Assembly (NCBI RefSeq): GCF_042681825.1
Contig: NZ_JBHUGH010000001.1
Span: 186,001-250,000, forward strand
Length of the DNA: 64,000 bases
DNA from: Halodurantibacterium flavum
GTDB taxonomy: Bacteria; Pseudomonadota; Alphaproteobacteria; Rhodobacterales; Rhodobacteraceae
Direction of reading: 5' to 3'
Both the position numbers and the translations under genes were made by a program. This document shows, piece by piece, positions 33,356 through 41,850 of the stretch (position 1 is the stretch's first letter; each line of letters begins with the position of its first letter). The notes beneath the pieces were generated by a model. It ran no database searches. It saw only the letters and a program-made list of their open reading frames with translations, and had not been told where the DNA came from.

Positions 33356-33598
33356 ATGAAGACCGTCAACATGCACGAGGCCAAGACCCATCTGTCGCGC
33401 CTTGTCGAGGGCGCCGCCAACGGTGAGCCCTTTCTCATCGCACGGGCGGGAAAACCGCTCGTCAAGGTCGTGATGATCGAGCAGGAGGCGCCGCGCCGCA
33501 CCGGCTTCCTCAAGGGCGCGGTGGATGTTCCGGCCGATTTCGACACGATGGCCACTGACGAGATCCGCGCGATGTTCGAGGGGCGCGGGCAGGCGTGA
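33356..33598 (+). CDS. Phd/YefM-family antitoxin
   Basis: An 80-residue antitoxin. The N-terminal part (about 1-50; TVNMHEAKTHLSRLVEGAANGEPFLIARAGKPLVKVV) is the Phd/YefM DNA-binding dimer domain, and the C-terminal 30 residues (FLKGAVDVPADFDTMATDEIRAMFEG) form the flexible toxin-neutralising segment. It binds and inhibits the PIN toxin encoded next and, in such systems, represses the operon together with it. Its stop overlaps the GTG start of the toxin by four bases. GAGGGGG provides a good ribosome binding site. Confidence 0.93.
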   Translation: MKTVNMHEAKTHLSRLVEGAANGEPFLIARAGKPLVKVVMIEQEAPRRTGFLKGAVDVPADFDTMATDEIRAMFEGRGQA

Positions 33599-33981
33599 AC
33601 CTGCTTCTCGACACGCATATCCTGCTCTGGTCGGCGGCGCGCGATGACCTGATGTCGCCGCGCGCCGATGCGCTGGTCAAGGACCCGGCCAACACGCTCT
33701 GGTTCAGCGTGGCGAGCCTTTGGGAGGTCGCGATCAAGCGCGGGCTCGACCGGCCCGATTTTCGCACCGATGCCGGCGTGTTGCGCGCCGGGCTGATCGC
33801 CAACGGCTATCGGGAACTGCCGGTCGAGGGACGGCATATCCTGTCGCTGACGACCCTGCCGCCCTTGCATGGCGACCCGTTCGACCGCATCCTGATCGCG
33901 CAGGCCATGGCCGAGGGCATGGCCCTTGTCACCGCCGACCGGCGCGTCGCCGACTATGGCGGGCCGGTTCTTCTGGTCTGA
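33595..33981 (+). CDS. PIN-domain ribonuclease toxin (VapC-like)
   Basis: A 128-residue PIN-domain protein. Acidic metal-binding residues are at the family positions: Asp6 in LLLDTHILLW, Glu in VASLWEVAIK (about residue 44), Asp in GDPFDRILIAQA and Asp in LVTADRRV. VapC-type toxins cleave specific tRNAs or rRNA sites. The partner is of Phd/YefM type, a common mixed pairing with this PIN subgroup. Translation starts at GTG, coupled to the antitoxin stop. All catalytic residues look intact, so the pair may be active and stabilise this region. Confidence 0.92.
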   Translation: MNLLLDTHILLWSAARDDLMSPRADALVKDPANTLWFSVASLWEVAIKRGLDRPDFRTDAGVLRAGLIANGYRELPVEGRHILSLTTLPPLHGDPFDRILIAQAMAEGMALVTADRRVADYGGPVLLV

Positions 33982-34022
33982 CATCCGGCGCGCGACCCGC
34001 GAATTCGGGCATGGAGTGGAAG

Positions 34023-34613
34023 ATGGCCCTTGAGAAATATTTCTGGGTAAGGCCTGAATTAGACGACGCTCAGACCGGGCTCCACGTAACGGACAATACG
34101 CCAAGCTGGATGATCCGAAAAGAATACTATGACGATCCGGCCTACGTCGAAAGGCTGAGGGCCACGCGCATAGATTATGTGTGGGCGGATGAGGACGCAT
34201 GGAGCGAGGACGAAAGCGTTTACCGCGCCGACTTTCTCTACCTGGGTTTCGGCGTTTTTTGCTGCTCGAAGCAACTCTTTCACAGCCTCCCGCTTGGGGC
34301 GGATGAGACGGTTGCCATCCCGGTGTTCGTTTCCGGCGAGGAATACGCTGCGTTCCGGCCTGCGCTGTTCAGCGAAAATCTGGATATGTCGAGTTCAGTA
34401 TACCGCGTCCTTTCGACGGGAACCGCCTATGGCTTTTCCCGCGTTGTCCTGTCGCTTCCACCGCCGAGAGGGACGGGCATATTGGGACTGGAGCTTGATG
34501 GCCGCAAACTGCATCTGAGCGTCGTCAGCAATACGTTCTACCGCTTTTACAGGGACCTGAGCCTTTCGGGCCTGACGTTCCACGAGGCGTGGCCCTATCA
34601 CGGGTCGGCCTGA
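34023..34613 (+). CDS. Hypothetical protein of unknown family, lower GC than neighbours
   Basis: A 196-residue soluble protein with no signal peptide or membrane segment that I can see. It begins MALEKYFWVRPELDDAQTGLHV, has SWMIRKEYYDDPAYVERLRATRIDYVWADED, a central FLYLGFGVFCCSKQLF and a C-terminal half LPPPRGTGILGLELDGRKLHLSVVSN. I do not recognise it. Small acidic proteins of this sort with a lone position after a toxin-antitoxin pair are often immunity-like, but I cannot assign a family. The ATG at 34023 is preferred over the one at 34011 because GGAG lies seven bases upstream. Base composition is visibly less GC-rich than flanking genes, suggesting transfer. A hairpin follows its stop. 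Confidence 0.65.
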   Translation: MALEKYFWVRPELDDAQTGLHVTDNTPSWMIRKEYYDDPAYVERLRATRIDYVWADEDAWSEDESVYRADFLYLGFGVFCCSKQLFHSLPLGADETVAIPVFVSGEEYAAFRPALFSENLDMSSSVYRVLSTGTAYGFSRVVLSLPPPRGTGILGLELDGRKLHLSVVSNTFYRFYRDLSLSGLTFHEAWPYHGSA

Positions 34614-34615
34614 CA

Positions 34616-34637
34616 GGGGCGGAGCCAGGAACGCCCC
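34616..34637 (+). terminator. Probable terminator after the hypothetical gene
   Basis: GGGGCG (34616-34621) pairs with CGCCCC (34632-34637) over a 10-base loop, three bases after the stop, followed by CCTTTCCCC. It separates the accessory gene from the next ABC operon. Confidence 0.5.
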
Positions 34638-34736
34638 CTTTCCCCGACCGTCACATCCCCGTCACCGGAATCAGCTAGCTCTGCGCGCAAGGCCTTGCAC
34701 ACCTGTGCAGGGCTATCCGGACCAAGGGGCGAAGGC

Positions 34737-35879
34737 GTGGCGGAAACGGCGGACTATCTCGATATCGCGGGGCTGAAGGTGGGTTACGGCAGCACGCCTG
34801 TGCTGTCGGGGATCGACCTCTCCATCGCGCGGGGCGAGTTCGTGGCCCTGCTGGGTGCCTCGGGATGCGGCAAGACCACTCTGTTGCGCAGCCTTGCCGG
34901 GTTCGTGACACCCGATGCGGGGCGGATCAGCGTCGACGGGCGCGACATCACCCGTCTGCCGCCCGACCGCCGTGGAATGGCGCTGATGTTTCAGACCTAC
35001 GCGCTCTGGCCGCATATGACGGTCGGGCAGCATATCGCCTATGGGCTGCGCCTGCGTCGGGTCGCGCGGGCCGAAATCTCCGCCCGCGTGGCCGAGCTGG
35101 AAACCATGCTCGGCCTGCAGGGCCTCTCGGACCGCAAGCCCGCGCAGCTTTCGGGCGGGCAGCGGCAGCGGGTTGCGCTGGGGCGGGCGCTTGCGGTGCG
35201 GCCGGACATCCTGTTGCTGGACGAACCGCTCTCGAACCTCGATGCGCGCATCCGGTTGCAGTTGCGCGACGAAATCCGCGCGCTTCAGAAACAGCTGGGG
35301 ATCACGGCCGTGCATGTGACCCATGACCGGGAAGAGGCGATGGTGATGGCCGACCGCATCGTCATCATGGACCGGGGCCGCATCCAGCAGGTCGGCACGC
35401 CCGAGACGCTTTATAACCATCCGGCCTCGGCCTTTGTCGCGGCCTTCATGGGGGCGGAAAACAGCCTGCCGCTGGAACTGGGACCGAAAGCGGGGCCGAA
35501 AGCGGGGCCGGAATTTGGATCGGGCGGGTTTATCCCCCACACTCCCCGCCGCCCCGGGCTCTACGAGGCGCGCTTTCGCGCCGAGGCCGCGCGGCTTCAC
35601 GCCCCCGACGCGGCGCCCGCGCCCGGGCCCGGAACCCTGTCGCTCCCGGTGACGGTCGAGGCCGTGTCCTATCCCGGCGGGGTCTGGCTGCACCGCCTGC
35701 GCCATGACGGCGCGATCCTGCAGGCGACCGCGCCCCATCCGCTGCCCGTGGGGCCGGCGGTGCTGCAGGTGCCGCCCGATGCGCTTTTCCTCTTTCCGGC
35801 CGGGGACGATGCGCCCGGGCCGTCCCCCTTCGGGACCGGCAATCAGGACGGCCGGCAACCCGACCTTCTTTCCGCCTGA
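34737..35879 (+). CDS. ABC transporter ATP-binding protein (PotA/FbpC type)
   Basis: A 380-residue importer ATPase. Walker A is GASGCGKTT, the signature LSGGQRQRVALGRAL and Walker B ILLLDEPLSNLD; the Q-loop reads LMFQTYALWPHMTV. After about residue 240 a TOBE-like regulatory region follows, preceded by a low-complexity GPKAGPKAGPEFG segment from a 12-base tandem repeat. Start taken as GTG at 34737 after AAGGGGCGAAGG; the frame is open further up but not conserved. It powers the importer formed by the two permeases and binding protein encoded next (37096-38732, 35910-37046). The substrate is unknown; spermidine/putrescine, iron and glycerophosphodiester importers share this ATPase type. Confidence 0.9.
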   Translation: MAETADYLDIAGLKVGYGSTPVLSGIDLSIARGEFVALLGASGCGKTTLLRSLAGFVTPDAGRISVDGRDITRLPPDRRGMALMFQTYALWPHMTVGQHIAYGLRLRRVARAEISARVAELETMLGLQGLSDRKPAQLSGGQRQRVALGRALAVRPDILLLDEPLSNLDARIRLQLRDEIRALQKQLGITAVHVTHDREEAMVMADRIVIMDRGRIQQVGTPETLYNHPASAFVAAFMGAENSLPLELGPKAGPKAGPEFGSGGFIPHTPRRPGLYEARFRAEAARLHAPDAAPAPGPGTLSLPVTVEAVSYPGGVWLHRLRHDGAILQATAPHPLPVGPAVLQVPPDALFLFPAGDDAPGPSPFGTGNQDGRQPDLLSA

Positions 35880-35909
35880 GACGTCCTGCCCAAGACGGAG
35901 ATACCGTTC

Positions 35910-37046
35910 ATGAACCGCACCCTTGCCGCCGCGATCGCGCTTGGCGCGACGCTCAGCCCTGCGTTCGCCGACGAACTGACCGTCGTCACCGCAGGCGACC
36001 AGAACATGGTCGACTACATCAACGAATATCTCGGCCCCCTGTTCGAGGAACGCAACCCCGGCCACACCGTCCGCGCCGTGGGCACCGGGCCGGGCGATGC
36101 CGGGTCGCAGAAGATCCACGAACGGTTCGAGGCGCAGGCCGGTGCCGGCGCGGGCCAGTGGGACACTGACGTGGCTGTGGTGCACGAGAAATTCGTGGGC
36201 CCGATGGTTGAGGCCGGCTGGCTGGCCAGCTACCGCGACGATATCGGGACCGGCAGCCTTGTGACGCGGGCCAATGCGGACATGGCGCTGGGATCGGATG
36301 TGCGCGGCTATGTCATGCCGATGTTCAACAGCCAGACGGCCATCGCCTACAACCCGGCCATGGTTCCGAACCCGCCGCAAAGCTATGACGAGATCCGTGC
36401 CTGGGCGGCCGAGAACCCCGGCATGTTCGGCTATAACGGCATCAAGGGCGGCGCCTCGGGCGTGAGCTTCGTGATGGGCTGGGTCTATGCCTATGGCGAG
36501 GGCGATGCTGCGCGCCTCATGCAGGGCCCCTTTGACGAGGCCGAGACGCAGAACTGGACCACCGCCTTTGAAACCCTGCGCGAGTTCACCAACAACGCGA
36601 CCCTGACGCCGGGCAATGCCGGAACGCTCGACATGCTGGCGCGGGGCGAGATCGCGATGGGCCCGGTCTGGGTCGACATGTTCTACAGCTGGCAGGCGAA
36701 CGGGCAACTGCCGCCCGAATTTCGCCTCGTGCTGCCGGAACCGGGGATGCCGGGCCAGCCGATGCATTACGTGATCCCGGAAAACACCCCGAACCGCGAT
36801 CTGGCCCTGGCCTTTGTCGAGCTTGCCACCAGCCCCGAGGTGCAGGCCCATGGCATCGTCGAACGGTTCAACTGGTATCCCGGCATCGACGCGCAGCATG
36901 TTCAGGCCGAACTGCCGGCCGAGGTCTGGAACAAGCTCTTTACCGATGTGACGCCGGAGCAACTGGCCGCGCGCGGCAAGCCCTTCCCCATCGCGCCCTA
37001 CAACACCGCGATCCTCGAAGCCTATGAGACCTATCTCGCCAACTGA
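35910..37046 (+). CDS. ABC transporter extracellular solute-binding protein (SBP family 1/8-like)
   Basis: A 378-residue periplasmic protein with a Sec signal peptide (about 1-21, cleavage at PAFA-D). The mature part begins ELTVVTAGDQNMVDYINEYLGPLFEERNPGH and contains SQTAIAYNPAMVPNPPQSYDEIRAWAAENPGMFGYNGIKGG, the pattern of iron, thiamine, polyamine and 2-aminoethylphosphonate binding proteins. The tryptophan-rich WVDMFYSWQANGQLP and the P-E-N-TPNR stretch may line the ligand cleft. It follows the ATPase gene by 30 bases. The ligand may be a phosphodiester, given the phosphodiesterase at the operon end. A 10-base-pair hairpin lies directly after its stop. Confidence 0.88.
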   Translation: MNRTLAAAIALGATLSPAFADELTVVTAGDQNMVDYINEYLGPLFEERNPGHTVRAVGTGPGDAGSQKIHERFEAQAGAGAGQWDTDVAVVHEKFVGPMVEAGWLASYRDDIGTGSLVTRANADMALGSDVRGYVMPMFNSQTAIAYNPAMVPNPPQSYDEIRAWAAENPGMFGYNGIKGGASGVSFVMGWVYAYGEGDAARLMQGPFDEAETQNWTTAFETLREFTNNATLTPGNAGTLDMLARGEIAMGPVWVDMFYSWQANGQLPPEFRLVLPEPGMPGQPMHYVIPENTPNRDLALAFVELATSPEVQAHGIVERFNWYPGIDAQHVQAELPAEVWNKLFTDVTPEQLAARGKPFPIAPYNTAILEAYETYLAN

Positions 37047-37054
37047 GGCGGGCA

Positions 37055-37080
37055 GGGGCGCCGCGACCCGGCGGCGCCCC
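37055..37080 (+). terminator. Strong intra-operon hairpin after the solute-binding protein gene
   Basis: GGGGCGCCGC (37055-37064) and GCGGCGCCCC (37071-37080) pair perfectly around six bases, eight bases after the binding-protein stop and 15 before the permease start. There is no T run, so read-through is expected; it would favour binding-protein mRNA. Confidence 0.65.
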
Positions 37081-37095
37081 CTTCCGGATCAACCA

Positions 37096-37932
37096 ATGAC
37101 CCCGTTCCGTATTCCCCGCCATCTGCCCGGCCTTCTTCTGGTGCTGCCGGCGCTGGCGACGATCCTTCTGTTCTTTGCGCTGCCGCTTGCCTTTTCGGTG
37201 ACCGGGGCCTTTGCCACGGCCGAGGGGCGGGGGCTCGAGAATTTCGCCAAGGCCTGGACGCTCTACCGTCGCGACATCCTCCTCACGCTGCTCATCACCG
37301 GGCTTTCGACCGTGCTGATCGGCGTGCTGGCCATCGCCATCGGCGGATACCTGACGCTGGGGGAAAACCCGCGCGCGGTCGCGATCCTGCGCTGGCTTTA
37401 CCGCTGGCCGCTCTTCATTCCGTTCATCGTGACGGGCCAGGTGCTGCGCACTTTCCTTGCCAAGAACGGGATGATGAACGGCGCGCTCGGCTGGATCGGC
37501 GCGGTCGATCCGGTCACGGCGTCAAGCTGGCTCGACTGGCGCGGGATCGTCTTTGCCTTCGTCTGGAAACAGACGCCCTTCGTGGCGCTGCTCTTGTCGG
37601 GGGCGATGGCCTCGCTGGACCGGGGCACGATCGAGGCCGCGCGCAACCTTGGTGCGGGGCGGCTGCGCATCCTGTGGCAGATCGTGGTGCCGCAGGTCGG
37701 GCGCGCGCTGCTGACCGGGCTGATCCTGTCCTTCGTCACGATGATGTCCGTCCTGTCGGTGCCGCTGATGATCAACGCGCAGTCGCCGACCATGTTGACC
37801 GCGAACATCGCATTCCGGCTGAACGCCTATGGCGATTACGGCGTGGCGAATGCGCTTGGGGTCGTGTCGCTGCTGATGACGGCCGCCTTTGCCGCGATCT
37901 ACCTGCGCCTCAGCCTGAGGGACCGGTCATGA
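37096..37932 (+). CDS. ABC transporter permease, first subunit
   Basis: A 278-residue inner-membrane permease of the BPD_transp_1 class with six hydrophobic segments. The ATPase-contact EAA loop reads IEAARNLGAGRLRILWQIVVPQVGRAL. The ATG at 37096 begins a typical short polar N-terminus before the first membrane segment (LLLVLPALATILLFFALPLAFSV). Its stop overlaps the start of the second permease gene by ATGA (37929-37932), so the two are made in equal amounts. Together they form the heterodimeric channel for the operon's importer. Confidence 0.9.
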   Translation: MTPFRIPRHLPGLLLVLPALATILLFFALPLAFSVTGAFATAEGRGLENFAKAWTLYRRDILLTLLITGLSTVLIGVLAIAIGGYLTLGENPRAVAILRWLYRWPLFIPFIVTGQVLRTFLAKNGMMNGALGWIGAVDPVTASSWLDWRGIVFAFVWKQTPFVALLLSGAMASLDRGTIEAARNLGAGRLRILWQIVVPQVGRALLTGLILSFVTMMSVLSVPLMINAQSPTMLTANIAFRLNAYGDYGVANALGVVSLLMTAAFAAIYLRLSLRDRS

Positions 37933-38732
37933 GGGCGCTCTGGTGGCTGCCGCGCGCGCTGATCCTGGGCGGGCTCGCCTTCGTGATCTTCGGCCCGCTT
38001 CTGAACCTTTTGCTCTGGACGGTGGCCGAGCGCTGGTTCTGGCCCAATGCCCTGCCGACGCAATGGGGCTTCAGCTACTGGGAGCGGGTCTTTTCCCCGC
38101 GGGGAAATACCTGGGAGGCGCTGAGAAACAGCGTTCTGGTCGCGTGCCTGACCGTCACCCTGTCACTTTCACTTGCCATTCCAGCGGGTTACGCGTTGGC
38201 GCGGCTGCCTTTGCCCGCACGCGCGCTGATCCTGATCGCGTTCCTTCTGCCGCAGGCCTTCCCGAACCTGCCGGTCTATGTGAACATTGCGCGGCTCTTC
38301 TATCAGGTCGGGCTGAACGGAACGATTGCGGGCGTGGTGCTGGTGCATACGACACATGGGCTGGTCTTTGCGGTCTGGATCGCGACCGCCGCCTTTGCCG
38401 CCGTGGGCCGCGATCTGGAAGAGGCCGCGCGATCGGTGGGCGCGGGCCCGTTCCGCGCCTTCCGTGACGTGACGCTGCCGCTGGCGCTGCCGGGGCTGAT
38501 GGCCTCGGCGATCTTCGTCTTTCTGGAATCGCTCGATGAATTCACGGGGAGCTATTTCGTCGGCGCGCCCGATGTCGCGATGCTGCCCCTGATGCTTTAT
38601 ACCGCGGGGGCGGGCGGGAACTATCAGATCGCCTCGATCGCGGCGGTGGTTCTGCTGGTGCCCTCGATCCTCTTCATGCTGGTGGTCGAACGGTTCCTGC
38701 GGGCGGATGTTCTGGCGCGGATCGGCAAATGA
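37929..38732 (+). CDS. ABC transporter permease, second subunit
   Basis: A 267-residue BPD_transp_1 permease with six membrane segments; the EAA loop is LEEAARSVGAGPFRAFRDVTLPLALPGL. It starts within the stop codon region of the first permease and overlaps the LacI-type regulator gene by four bases at its own end. The region FLESLDEFTGSYFVGAPDVAMLPLML is typical of the second subunit of polyamine- and phosphonate-type importers. Confidence 0.9.
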   Translation: MRALWWLPRALILGGLAFVIFGPLLNLLLWTVAERWFWPNALPTQWGFSYWERVFSPRGNTWEALRNSVLVACLTVTLSLSLAIPAGYALARLPLPARALILIAFLLPQAFPNLPVYVNIARLFYQVGLNGTIAGVVLVHTTHGLVFAVWIATAAFAAVGRDLEEAARSVGAGPFRAFRDVTLPLALPGLMASAIFVFLESLDEFTGSYFVGAPDVAMLPLMLYTAGAGGNYQIASIAAVVLLVPSILFMLVVERFLRADVLARIGK

Positions 38733-39793
38733 CCGACGATCCCCGGGACGACATCCGCGATGATCCCGCCGCCGCGACGCTGACGGCCCAAGGGTCGGGC
38801 CCCCGCTTTGTCAGCGCGCAGGACGTGGCGCGGCGGGCGGGGGTGTCACGCTCGGCCGTATCGCGCTGTTTCACGCCGGGGGCCAGCATCGCGCCCGAAA
38901 CCCGCCGGCGCGTGCTCGAGGCTGCGGCCGCACTCGGCTATCAGGTCAACGATCTGGCGCGCGGTCTTCTGGCCAGCCGCAGCCGGCTGGTGGGCCTTGT
39001 GGTCACGAACCCGGAACTTGGCTTTCGCGCCTATCTGGTGGCGGCGCTGTCGCAGGCGCTGATCCGGCGCGGATCGGTGCCGGTCCTGGTGAACACCGGC
39101 CGCAGCCCCGCCGAGATGGAGGCCGCCCGCGCGATCCTCTTTGGTCACCGGGCCGAGGCGACGATCGTGCTTTCCGGATCGCCCCCCGCCGATTTCGTCG
39201 AGGCCGCGCGCCAGAACGGGCAGGCGCTGGTGGTGATCGGCCGGGATGAGCCCGGCTGCGACACGCTGCGCATCGACGGGGCGGGGGCTGCGGCCCGGGC
39301 TGCCGCGCTCTTTGCGCAGGAAGGGCGCCGGCATCTGGCGCTGATCGGCTCGGCCTCGGACACGCCGACGCTGCGGGAAAGAGAGACCGCCTTCCTTGCA
39401 GCCGCCCGCGATCTGGGGCTCGGGGTGACGCATCTGCGGGGGCCGGACAGCGATCATGCGGGGGGCCATGCGGCGGCGGTGGACCTTCCGCGCGACACGG
39501 ATGCGGTCTTTTGCGTGAACGACCTGATGGCCTTTGGCCTGATCGACCGGCTGCGCCGCGCGGGGCGCACCATTCCCCGCGATCTGTCGGTGATCGGGTT
39601 CGACGATCTGCCGGAATCCCGCTGGGGCGCCTATGACCTGTCGAGCTTCCGGCAGGACCCGGCGGCCATGGCGGCGGCGGCGATCCGGCTGCTGGACCGG
39701 CGGCAGGCCGAGCCCGCGGCACCCCCGCTTGCCCTCACGCTGCCCGCGCCCTTTGTCGCTCGCGCGACCACCCTGCTGAAAGGAACGCCATGA
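38729..39793 (+). CDS. LacI-family transcriptional regulator
   Basis: A 354-residue regulator. About 25 variable residues precede the LacI HTH (SAQDVARRAGVSRSAVSRCFTPGASIAPETRRRVLEAAAALGYQVNDLARGL). The effector domain (about 80-350) is of the periplasmic-binding type with LVGLVVTNPELGFRAYLVAALSQAL and AVFCVNDLMAFGLIDRLR. LacI proteins usually bind a sugar or similar ligand; an effector tied to the imported compound is likely. It lies within the operon, between permease and phosphodiesterase genes, with ATGA overlaps on both sides, so it probably controls its own operon. Confidence 0.9.
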   Translation: MTDDPRDDIRDDPAAATLTAQGSGPRFVSAQDVARRAGVSRSAVSRCFTPGASIAPETRRRVLEAAAALGYQVNDLARGLLASRSRLVGLVVTNPELGFRAYLVAALSQALIRRGSVPVLVNTGRSPAEMEAARAILFGHRAEATIVLSGSPPADFVEAARQNGQALVVIGRDEPGCDTLRIDGAGAAARAAALFAQEGRRHLALIGSASDTPTLRERETAFLAAARDLGLGVTHLRGPDSDHAGGHAAAVDLPRDTDAVFCVNDLMAFGLIDRLRRAGRTIPRDLSVIGFDDLPESRWGAYDLSSFRQDPAAMAAAAIRLLDRRQAEPAAPPLALTLPAPFVARATTLLKGTP

Positions 39794-40560
39794 AGCTGAT
39801 CCAGATCACCGATCTCCATCTGGTGCCCGCGGGCGGGCGCATCCTGGGCATCGACCCGGCGGCGCGGCTGCGGGACTGTATCGACGATATCAACGCCCAT
39901 CACGCGGATGCCGATCTTGTGGTGCTGACCGGCGATCTGGCCAATAACGGCGAGCCGGGCGCCTATGACATTCTGGATGCCGAACTGGCGCGGCTGCGCG
40001 TGCCGTTCCGCCTGACGCTGGGCAACCATGACGACCGGGCCGAGGTTCTGGCGCGTCACCCCGGGGCGGCCGACGGGGCGGGCTTTGCGCAATCGGTCTG
40101 GGACGGGCCGGGCGGCCGGGTGATCCTTGCGGATACGCTGCAGACGGGCGCTGTCGAGGGGCATCTTTGCGCTGCGCGCCTGTCGGTGCTGGACGGCTGG
40201 ATGGCCTCGGCGCCGGGGCCGGTATGGCTCTTCCTGCATCACCCGCCGATGGCGCTGGGGATGCCCGCGCTGGACCGGGTGCGGCTCGATGCGCCGTCGC
40301 GCGCGGCGCTGCTCTCGCTGGCGCAGCGGCACGGCAGAATCGCCCATATTGCGGCGGGGCATGTGCACCGCCCCTCGGCCGGGCAGTGGTACGGGATACC
40401 GGTCACGACCCTGCGCAGCACCTGCCACCAGACCGCCTTTCAGTTCGAGGACCGGTTCGCGAGCGTCCCCGAACCCCCGGCCTATGCGGTCTTTGTGATC
40501 GGCGACGAAGGGGCTGCGGTGCATTTCCACGACTTCCCCACCCGCGACCTTCGGGCCTGA
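39790..40560 (+). CDS. Metallophosphoesterase, class III cAMP/glycerophosphodiester phosphodiesterase type
   Basis: A 256-residue calcineurin-like phosphoesterase of the CpdA/GpdQ group. Two-metal motifs are complete: D8-L-H10, GD49-L-AN, GN79-H-D81, HHPP (about 155) and GHVH (about 195). These enzymes hydrolyse phosphodiesters such as cAMP, glycerophosphodiesters or similar compounds in the cytoplasm. It is the last gene of the ABC importer operon, joined by an ATGA overlap to the LacI gene, so it probably cleaves the imported phosphodiester to release phosphate and an alcohol. Unlike GDPD-family enzymes linked to Ugp importers, this is the metallophosphoesterase fold. Confidence 0.88.
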   Translation: MKLIQITDLHLVPAGGRILGIDPAARLRDCIDDINAHHADADLVVLTGDLANNGEPGAYDILDAELARLRVPFRLTLGNHDDRAEVLARHPGAADGAGFAQSVWDGPGGRVILADTLQTGAVEGHLCAARLSVLDGWMASAPGPVWLFLHHPPMALGMPALDRVRLDAPSRAALLSLAQRHGRIAHIAAGHVHRPSAGQWYGIPVTTLRSTCHQTAFQFEDRFASVPEPPAYAVFVIGDEGAAVHFHDFPTRDLRA

Positions 40561-40642
40561 CTTTTTTCGACCCGTGCAGGCAGGCTGGCGCCCCCGCGCG
40601 CGACGGGCCATACTGGCCACGGGGTCAGGTCAGGCGGGAACG

Positions 40643-41734
40643 ATGCAGCATCCGGACGGCAGCATGGACGAGGACGAGGAAGAGACCGGCGAGGCCGATC
40701 TCTGGTTCCTGCCCGGCCCGCCCGAGGATGAACCACCCGGCGGCCCGCTGCTGCCGCCCCTGCCGCGCGCGGGACCTGCCGAGGGGGCGCTGGTCGCGGA
40801 ATGGGGCCGGGCCGAGGCGGCGCTGGCGCCCGCACTTGCCCGTGCGGCCGCGCGGCTCGGTGCGCTCGACGACCGGCTGATGCGGGGGCCGTCGGGCTGG
40901 CGGCATCGTCTGGCCCTGCGCGAGGCGGCGGAACTCAGCTGGTTGTCCGGCGACCGGGTGGGACCGGACCGGATGGCGCTCTGGCTCGCGCTGCGGCTTT
41001 CGGGCGTGCAGGACGATGCGCTGGCGCTGTCGCGGCTGGGCTGGGCGGTGCGGCGGCTGACCGGCGGCCCGGGGCCCGAGGCCGGGCTGGCCGAGTTTCT
41101 GGGCCGCCACGACCCCGCCCAGCCCCCCGACCACGTCGACCCCGGACAGGGGGTGCCGGAACCGCTGGCCGACCGGGTGGCCGCATGGGCAGCCTCGATG
41201 GACCTGGGCGCGGACCTGCACCCGATCACGCGGGCGGCGATGGGGTTTCACCTCTGGCCGGTGGCGGGCCTGCCCGGCGAGGGCGCGCTGGAGCCCGCCG
41301 TGACCGCCGCCCGGCTCGCCACCGCCGAATGCACGGGCGGGGCGGTCTTTGCACCGCTTGCGCTTGGCGGGGCGGCGGGATTGCGCGGGGCAGGGATGGG
41401 CGCTGGGGCAGGGAGTGGTGGGATCACCGACCGGCTGGCGCGCTGGTATGACGGCCATGTCACCGCGACCCTTGCCGCCATGCGGGAACTCGACCGGCTG
41501 GAGGTCTGGCGCCGCCGCGCCGAGGAGGTGACGGCGACCCTCTCGGGGCGGACGCCGCGCCGCCTGCTCGATGCCTTTGCCAGCTGGCCGCATCTTTCCG
41601 CACCGATGGCCGAGCATCTGACCGGCGCGAGCCGCGCGGCGGTCCAGCGCAACATCACATGGTTCGAGGCGCGCGGTCTTGTGCGCGAGGTGACGGGGCA
41701 GGGGCGCTATCGCTTCTGGCGCGCGGATCTCTGA
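40643..41734 (+). CDS. DUF1612/RHE_PE00001-like protein with C-terminal winged HTH
   Basis: A 363-residue soluble protein. An acidic N-terminal tail (DEDEEETGEADLWFLPGPPEDEPPGG) precedes a helical region rich in Ala, Leu and Arg (LREAAELSWLSGDRVGPDRMALWLALR). The C-terminal 60 residues look like a winged HTH: RRLLDAFASWPHLSAPMAEHLTGASRAAVQRNITWFEARGLVREVTGQGRYRFW. This layout matches the RHE_PE00001/DUF1612 proteins found often on alphaproteobacterial plasmids, whose function is unknown. ATG at 40643 after GCGGGAAC. It lies alone between the importer operon and the hydantoin locus. Family assignment is from memory of the C-terminal motif and should be checked. Confidence 0.65.
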   Translation: MQHPDGSMDEDEEETGEADLWFLPGPPEDEPPGGPLLPPLPRAGPAEGALVAEWGRAEAALAPALARAAARLGALDDRLMRGPSGWRHRLALREAAELSWLSGDRVGPDRMALWLALRLSGVQDDALALSRLGWAVRRLTGGPGPEAGLAEFLGRHDPAQPPDHVDPGQGVPEPLADRVAAWAASMDLGADLHPITRAAMGFHLWPVAGLPGEGALEPAVTAARLATAECTGGAVFAPLALGGAAGLRGAGMGAGAGSGGITDRLARWYDGHVTATLAAMRELDRLEVWRRRAEEVTATLSGRTPRRLLDAFASWPHLSAPMAEHLTGASRAAVQRNITWFEARGLVREVTGQGRYRFWRADL

Positions 41735-41850
41735 CGCCCTGGCCTTGGTGCTCCGCCCTTGCGGAAGCCCGCCGCGCCGTATGTCTTGCCGATTGCCGAA
41801 GGCGCGTCCTGCGCGCTAGACTGCCCCGGCAGGCTTGGACCGGGGGCAGG

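Noticed and set aside
34713..36962. A 749-codon leftward frame opposite the ABC operon
   Set aside because: Antisense to two well-supported genes and lacking any recognisable domain or ribosome binding site.
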